From positions 3,670,001 through 3,732,500 of the forward strand of contig WPIO01000037.1 of NCBI GenBank assembly GCA_009760855.2: 62,500 nt of DNA. The letters are read 5' to 3'. The stretch's first letter is position 1. Each line of letters begins with the position of its first letter. The position numbers and the translations under genes were made by a program. This document shows, piece by piece, positions 23,406 through 62,500 of this stretch. Origin of the DNA: Cristatella mucedo. Its lineage: Eukaryota; Bryozoa; Phylactolaemata; Cristatellidae. The notes beneath the pieces were generated by a model. The model did not search any database. It was not told the DNA's origin and was given only the letters and a program-made list of their open reading frames with translations.

Positions 23406-24079
23406 GCGGCATTTCAGTTTCCAGGCTCAAGCTAATAGCCGACTCCGAGCAGCATCGTGTCATGGCTGTTGTAGGCCATGCACCGATGGCTATCAGAAAT
23501 GAAGCTGTTTTTCCTTTTGATCTATTCCTTTTCTCCAACGTCATATACATCGGGTTGCGCACACTAGTGCATGCTGACTTACGGACTGTGACTCTAGACG
23601 CTTCTTATCAGGTGAGGTCTAGCGAAGTGGCGACGCCAAACGTTAAGTCCTACCATAGATACTGATAATGCTGGTTTTTGCTTTTTGTGCCGGCCGAAAG
23701 CGGCCTTAGTTTAAGGATTGAGTCATGCAACTTTTCAATGTCAAATCAATCCAAGTGTCACTGCGCTGGCGATTAGTAATGGTTACTCAAATATTTGCAC
23801 CTGGACCCAGATGCTGAGTGTTGTGATCTATATACATCTGTAGTGATGGTCAGTCTGTTGGGCTTTTAGCTAGACAGTTGTATGTTATATCTAGTGCCGT
23901 GGCGATATGGCCCTCTGCGGCTGTTGAATAGACTTCTATGCCTTAAGGGCGTGGACTTATTACATGACATAGTTCGCTATTATTTTCCACCGCGCTCTGC
24001 CGCCGTCTGCATATCGGTGTCTATTGGTGCATCGACTAAGCCGCATTAGCTGCGCTCTATGGACAATGCATTAGCGATT

Positions 24080-24625
24080 CCATTTATGCGCCTAAAAAAC
24101 GTTGGCGACACGAGCTTTTGCAATGCAGGTCCTAGACTTTAGAGCTCACTTAAAAAAATTCTTACATAAAAAATATAATTAATTTGTATGGCGCCTTAAG
24201 AGAACCCAATCTCTATTCAGACGCTTTGCATCTGCCACGGGGCTCGAGCCCATGACCTCAGCCGGAAAATGCATTCACCTTGACCTTGGTTTAAGACGAG
24301 CTTCTTAATCGCTGGGCCGAACCCACGTAGCGACGACATCAATTCTCCTGCTACCCACTGCAGCACATACTTTCCAGCCGTCCCGAACTCGTGCTTTCAC
24401 TCCACGTCATTTCCTCGCCTGCACGTCATTTCCTCGCCTGCCCTCTTGACTCAGCTACTCACTTCTCACTTTCTTTGTGAACTTTCTCGATGAATGAAAG
24501 TCTGTTGGCTACAGCACGCGTACCGAAATCCGCTTGGGCTTAAGAGTCCGCCGTAAAAAGAAAACTCCAGCATAGCAGCCACGTAATCTTTGTGGCTGTG
24601 TGAGGTTACAGACGGAGTTGCACTA
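24080..24625 (+). mobile_element. LINE family B 3' end split by a SINE-B insertion
   Basis: 24080-24170 matches the RLKTVGNRSFCYAGPRL codons. A minus-strand SINE B occupies about 24172-24335. The LINE resumes at 24336 (CGACATCAATTCTCCTG) and runs to GTTACAGACGGAG. A 19 bp direct duplication lies at 24397-24434. Confidence 0.65.
24172..24335 (-). mobile_element. SINE family B nested in LINE B
   Basis: Minus strand has TTCGGCCCAGCGATTAAG, a B box GGGCTCGAGCCCC and the tail. Its insertion into LINE B shows LINE B was already resident. Confidence 0.75.
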
Positions 24626-25546
24626 CTCCTCGTTACGAGACGACACCTCCGCTGGTTTCTTTCGCATATCAAGGATCATCGAGGACTTGCACCGTTGCGC
24701 GTGCTCTGCCTTTGGGCCAGCGACTTCAGTGCCGGACATTCCGCTACAGCGCGTTCGTAACACGATAGAGCGACTCGTTGAGCGAGACGAGAGAGATCCG
24801 CACGATGCATCCGCCTACGACGAGATCGAGGCTGCCGAGATCGCAGAGCGATCGCAGAGCCTGCAAAGGGGACTAGTCGCGACACGCGCTCTACCCGCTC
24901 GAGCTGAAGGCGCCGACACGTGACTCGCTCGCGAACGCCCATCGGGGCACGCTTTCGCGCGAACCGCCGTCCCGCTCAAAAAACGCAACAGCAATGGCAG
25001 CAGCAGCAGCGGCAGACTGACGGCAGACAAACATGTTGCAGCGCAAACAGACGCCCGCCTGTTTGCCTGACAATCCTGGGCGCCAAGCGGCAGCCAGCGA
25101 CGCGGGCCGGACGCCGCTGTCGGCGCCACTGCCGCCGGCCGCGTCGCCGCCGCCCCTGCGTGCACTCACACTCCGCTCCGAGGAGCGAAGCGCCGCCTGG
25201 GCAGGGCGGCTAATTAAGCTCCAACCTTTGAGAGATGTAAATAAACGCAGCGGCTCTGGCGTACACACACACACGAACTGGCGCGAACTCGACGCTTTTT
25301 TTTCAGTGGAGCGTTCGGCCACTGCGCCCGCTGCCGCCACGAGCCCGGCCGAGGTGGCGGCACGCGCCTCGAGCGCCACAGCGAACCGCATAATGTCGTC
25401 AGCGGTCGCGTCACGGAGAGGAGGGGCGGACCCGACCGCGGCTGGCCAACCGCGTTCACCCGTGGGCAGTCGAACAGCTGTCGCGTCCGGGGCGCGCGCT
25501 CGGCGAGCGCGCGCGCGCGCGCTCGCGGTCGTGGGCGACCTCGGGA
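24626..25546. other. CpG-rich region upstream of the CUB gene promoter
   Basis: CpG-dense, with a CGCG run at 25505-25524 just upstream of the TATA box. Contains an open frame at about 24740-24905 with mixed charged residues that I could not assign. Confidence 0.45.
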
Positions 25547-25548
25547 TT

Positions 25549-25580
25549 TATATAAATACGCCGCCAGCGCCGGCTCATTC
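25549..25580 (+). promoter_or_regulatory. TATA box plus initiator, core promoter of the CUB gene
   Basis: TATATAAA lies at 25549-25556 and an initiator-like TCATTC at 25575-25580. Taking its A (25577) as +1 puts the TATA box at about -28, the usual metazoan spacing. It sits in a CpG-rich block just upstream of an ATG-free leader and a signal-peptide exon. The motifs are seen; start-site use is inferred. No downstream promoter element was recognised. Confidence 0.6.
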
Positions 25581-25926
25581 ATCGCTGAGCGCTTGCTAGA
25601 CAGACCTCAGCCGGGCGTACGAAAACATCGCTCGGTGAGCACCGGCGCGCACGACTGCTCAGCGGCGCCGCCGCAGCCTCCGCCGCCGCCGCTCGCCGGT
25701 CTGCAGGCAGCCAGCCGAACCGTCGCCGACCCGTCCGGCCGCGCGGCGGATCTACGCACTGCCGTCCCCCAACGCCGCCCGCGCACCGCCCACTGTCGGC
25801 TGTTCGGCATCGAGGGCGAAGGCGCGGTCTCTGGTCACGTGCGTGCGACAGGCTCTCGAGCCCATCCGGTTTTGCCCAAGTGCCGAGTTTCGGCGACGCA
25901 TCCGGCCAAGAGGGAAGCCCGTCAGA
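25577..25926 (+). other. predicted 5' UTR of the CUB gene
   Basis: About 350 bp of GC-rich sequence between the predicted start site and the first ATG. No ATG in any frame occurs in this stretch, which favours 25927 as the initiation codon. The ATG has A at -3, a good Kozak context. The leader could contain an unrecognised intron. Confidence 0.5.
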
Positions 25927-60850
<34,924 letters not shown>

Positions 60851-62500
60851 GTATGTCGTTAATTTTCGCCGATGGCAATTGGGCTTGCTGAAAGATTGGC
60901 TTCCGGCTGACTGCTGCCGCAAGCACCTCCGCGAATTCTGGCTGTGCATTGGGTCACGTGGAGCAAGATGGCATGCCCGAACGTCTCACTTTCGACTGAG
61001 TTGCTGACTTAATGGCTTCAGGATCTCCTATTGCCATCTCTTACTCCGTTAACCAAACAAGCTCGATGCGAGTGTGCATGCGTCAAACTAGAGCTCCGAG
61101 CGGCAGAGTACGAGTGGGACCGTCCCAGTGGCCGCGACGCGGTCACGAATAGTGAACCCGATATCCCTCATTCGATAACGGCTGGCAGCACGATTCTCTG
61201 TCCAGTCAGTTTGTGGGTAGTCGGTGGCTCGCGCACGCAATCGTGCCGAAAAGGGAAAGGGTTTAATGGACTCGCTTAGGTAGCGGCAAGTTGATAGTGG
61301 TGACATAAACTCCAACGTCATTGGCCAGGTCCGGGATCGAATGCATCGCCCGCATCGGCTCGAAAGTGGGCCGAGCGAGAGCGAAGTAACGCGACCGTCT
61401 CGCCCGGGACAGGCTGGACGGATGGAGCACTCGTTTGCCATTGGATTCACTTCGAATCGTCAGCGGAGGCGAGCCAGCCGAAGACCCTCCGACCGATCGG
61501 CATCGCGCGGTTTCGGCTCACGGAAGCCGCCACGATCGGTTTTCGGCAACGCCCTCGTCGCCAGCGGCTTTCTGCAGCTCCCAGCTTGCGTCCTCCTTGT
61601 CCTGCAATCGCAGAGCGACCTAATCGTGGCCTAATCGCGGCCATTGCAAAGCAAGAGAGCCGTATCGCTCTCTGTCGCCTCACTTTCGTCCGGCGGTCGG
61701 AGGGCGAAGCTCTGGTCCGAAGCCAATCCGATCGAACGGCGATCTCGGCCGTCGACGGCCACTCTCAGGTCGCTTCTCTCCTTCGGCGAATTCGCGTCAG
61801 ATGCTGCAACTAATTGAGACGGATGCAGACTGCTCCACCGCCGGACCAACTGTTGTTTTGAGCGCCGACCGCAGCCTACGCATCTCGCTTTCGCCAGGCG
61901 ACAGCACAAAGAGCAAATCCATTAGGTGAAGCGCTACTAGTTCTAATTCGTCTTTGTTCCCCACTTCTTGTACAGCTGACGCCGCCAGTTGTCAGGCGAG
62001 GGCCCGAGCAACGAATTCGAGTAGGTAGAGGCAGTGAGCCGGCGTTCGCCTGAGGCCTTTCGCCAAGGCCACAGGCGAACGCCGCCTGTCGACGCTCCCC
62101 TCACCGCCGACAGGCTCCCGAGTCACTCCTGCAGCGGCGGCAGTCGCTAGCCGCGCGTTCGGTTATGTGTCGCGATGCATCTCCGTCTGTCTCTCCGCGA
62201 AGATTAAGCGAGCGTTACGAAGCAGAGTATTCTATAGCGCTCAGGGAGTGCCGCCCTGAGAGCCTGGGTAGCTTTCAGGCCGGCGCTATACGATAGCTCG
62301 CTCCTCGTGCAGCAAGGAGAATGTGAGCTGAACCGTTCTGACGAGAAACACTCCTTCTTGCACAATAAATAGAAAGTGCAAAGCGTGGCTGAGTCAGAAG
62401 GGCATCGGCCGAGGTTAGTAGCTGGCAAGTAGCTGCGCCCGACGGGGCCGGCGAGCCTGCGCCAGAAATGGCAGCACTAGAGAACATTTCGTTTCGTACG
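60851..62500. other. right edge: presumed intron or later exons, no secure feature
   Basis: GC-richer sequence. Strong acceptors at 61021 and 61977 are not followed by an in-phase open frame of useful length. A 19 bp hairpin lies at 62041-62083. Confidence 0.35.
62041..62083. repeat. 19 bp hairpin, one mismatch
   Basis: Arm GGCGTTCGCCTGAGGCCTT, 5-base loop. Confidence 0.88.

Noticed and set aside
24736-24905. Charged ORF (IERLVERDERD...) upstream of the CUB gene as an exon
   Set aside because: Composition is protein-like but no clear splice sites, no domain and no partner exon.
61022-61075. Candidate CUB5 end exon reading SPIAISYSVNQTSS
   Set aside because: It looks like the closing CUB strand and follows an acceptor CTTCAG, but it needs a phase-1 predecessor while exon 12 ends in phase 2; in the required phase it hits TAA after nine codons. 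Only cDNA could rescue it.

Overview
The window is nuclear DNA of an animal, most likely a bilaterian invertebrate. Long uninterrupted ORFs encoding ordinary proteins are absent. The real coding sequence is a set of 30-290 bp exons split by kilobase introns with GT-AG (once apparently GC-AG) borders. The rest is LINE 3' ends, tRNA-derived SINEs, microsatellites and CpG-rich tracts. The species cannot be named from the sequence alone.

One gene can be reconstructed, on the + strand, from about 25577 to beyond the right edge. It has a TATA box and initiator (25549-25580), a 5' UTR of about 350 bp with no upstream ATG, and a first coding exon (25927-26047) for a signal peptide. Eleven further exons follow, the last visible one ending at 60850. 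Every junction in the proposed chain keeps the reading frame, giving about 761 codons. The product is a secreted or single-pass membrane protein with five CUB domains in a row, each with four cysteines. CUB1-CUB4 are each coded by two exons, with phase-1 introns between domains and a phase-2 intron inside each domain. CUB5 is split differently, and its end is not visible. Five tandem CUB domains behind a signal peptide recall nematode LEV-10 (five CUBs, LDLa, transmembrane segment; clusters acetylcholine receptors), but this is a domain-layout analogy only. An LDLa or membrane segment would lie past the window.

Region by region: 1-25.5 kb has no gene I can support. It alternates CpG-rich blocks (about 2.3-2.9, 4.3-5.1, 5.6-6.1, 6.6-7.3, 9.8-12.0, 16.2-17.3 kb) with SINEs, two LINE families, purine-rich microsatellites and several near-perfect hairpins. 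24.7-26.8 kb is the CpG-rich promoter region of the CUB gene. 26.0-33.0 kb is intron 1, with a 0.6 kb pyrimidine tract and a 1.25 kb purine tract on the same strand. 33-61 kb holds the CUB exons, with repeats confined to introns. 61-62.5 kb shows no secure exon.

The repeats form a system of their own. LINE family A (CR1/L2-like reverse transcriptase C-terminus, ATT-repeat tail) ends in a short stem-loop that also ends SINE family B, whose head has recognisable tRNA A and B boxes. This is the arrangement expected when a SINE borrows a LINE's reverse transcriptase. LINE-A ends also occur back to back as fold-back structures, and a LINE tail plus TATG repeat plus RT fragment is present twice, 2.8 kb apart.
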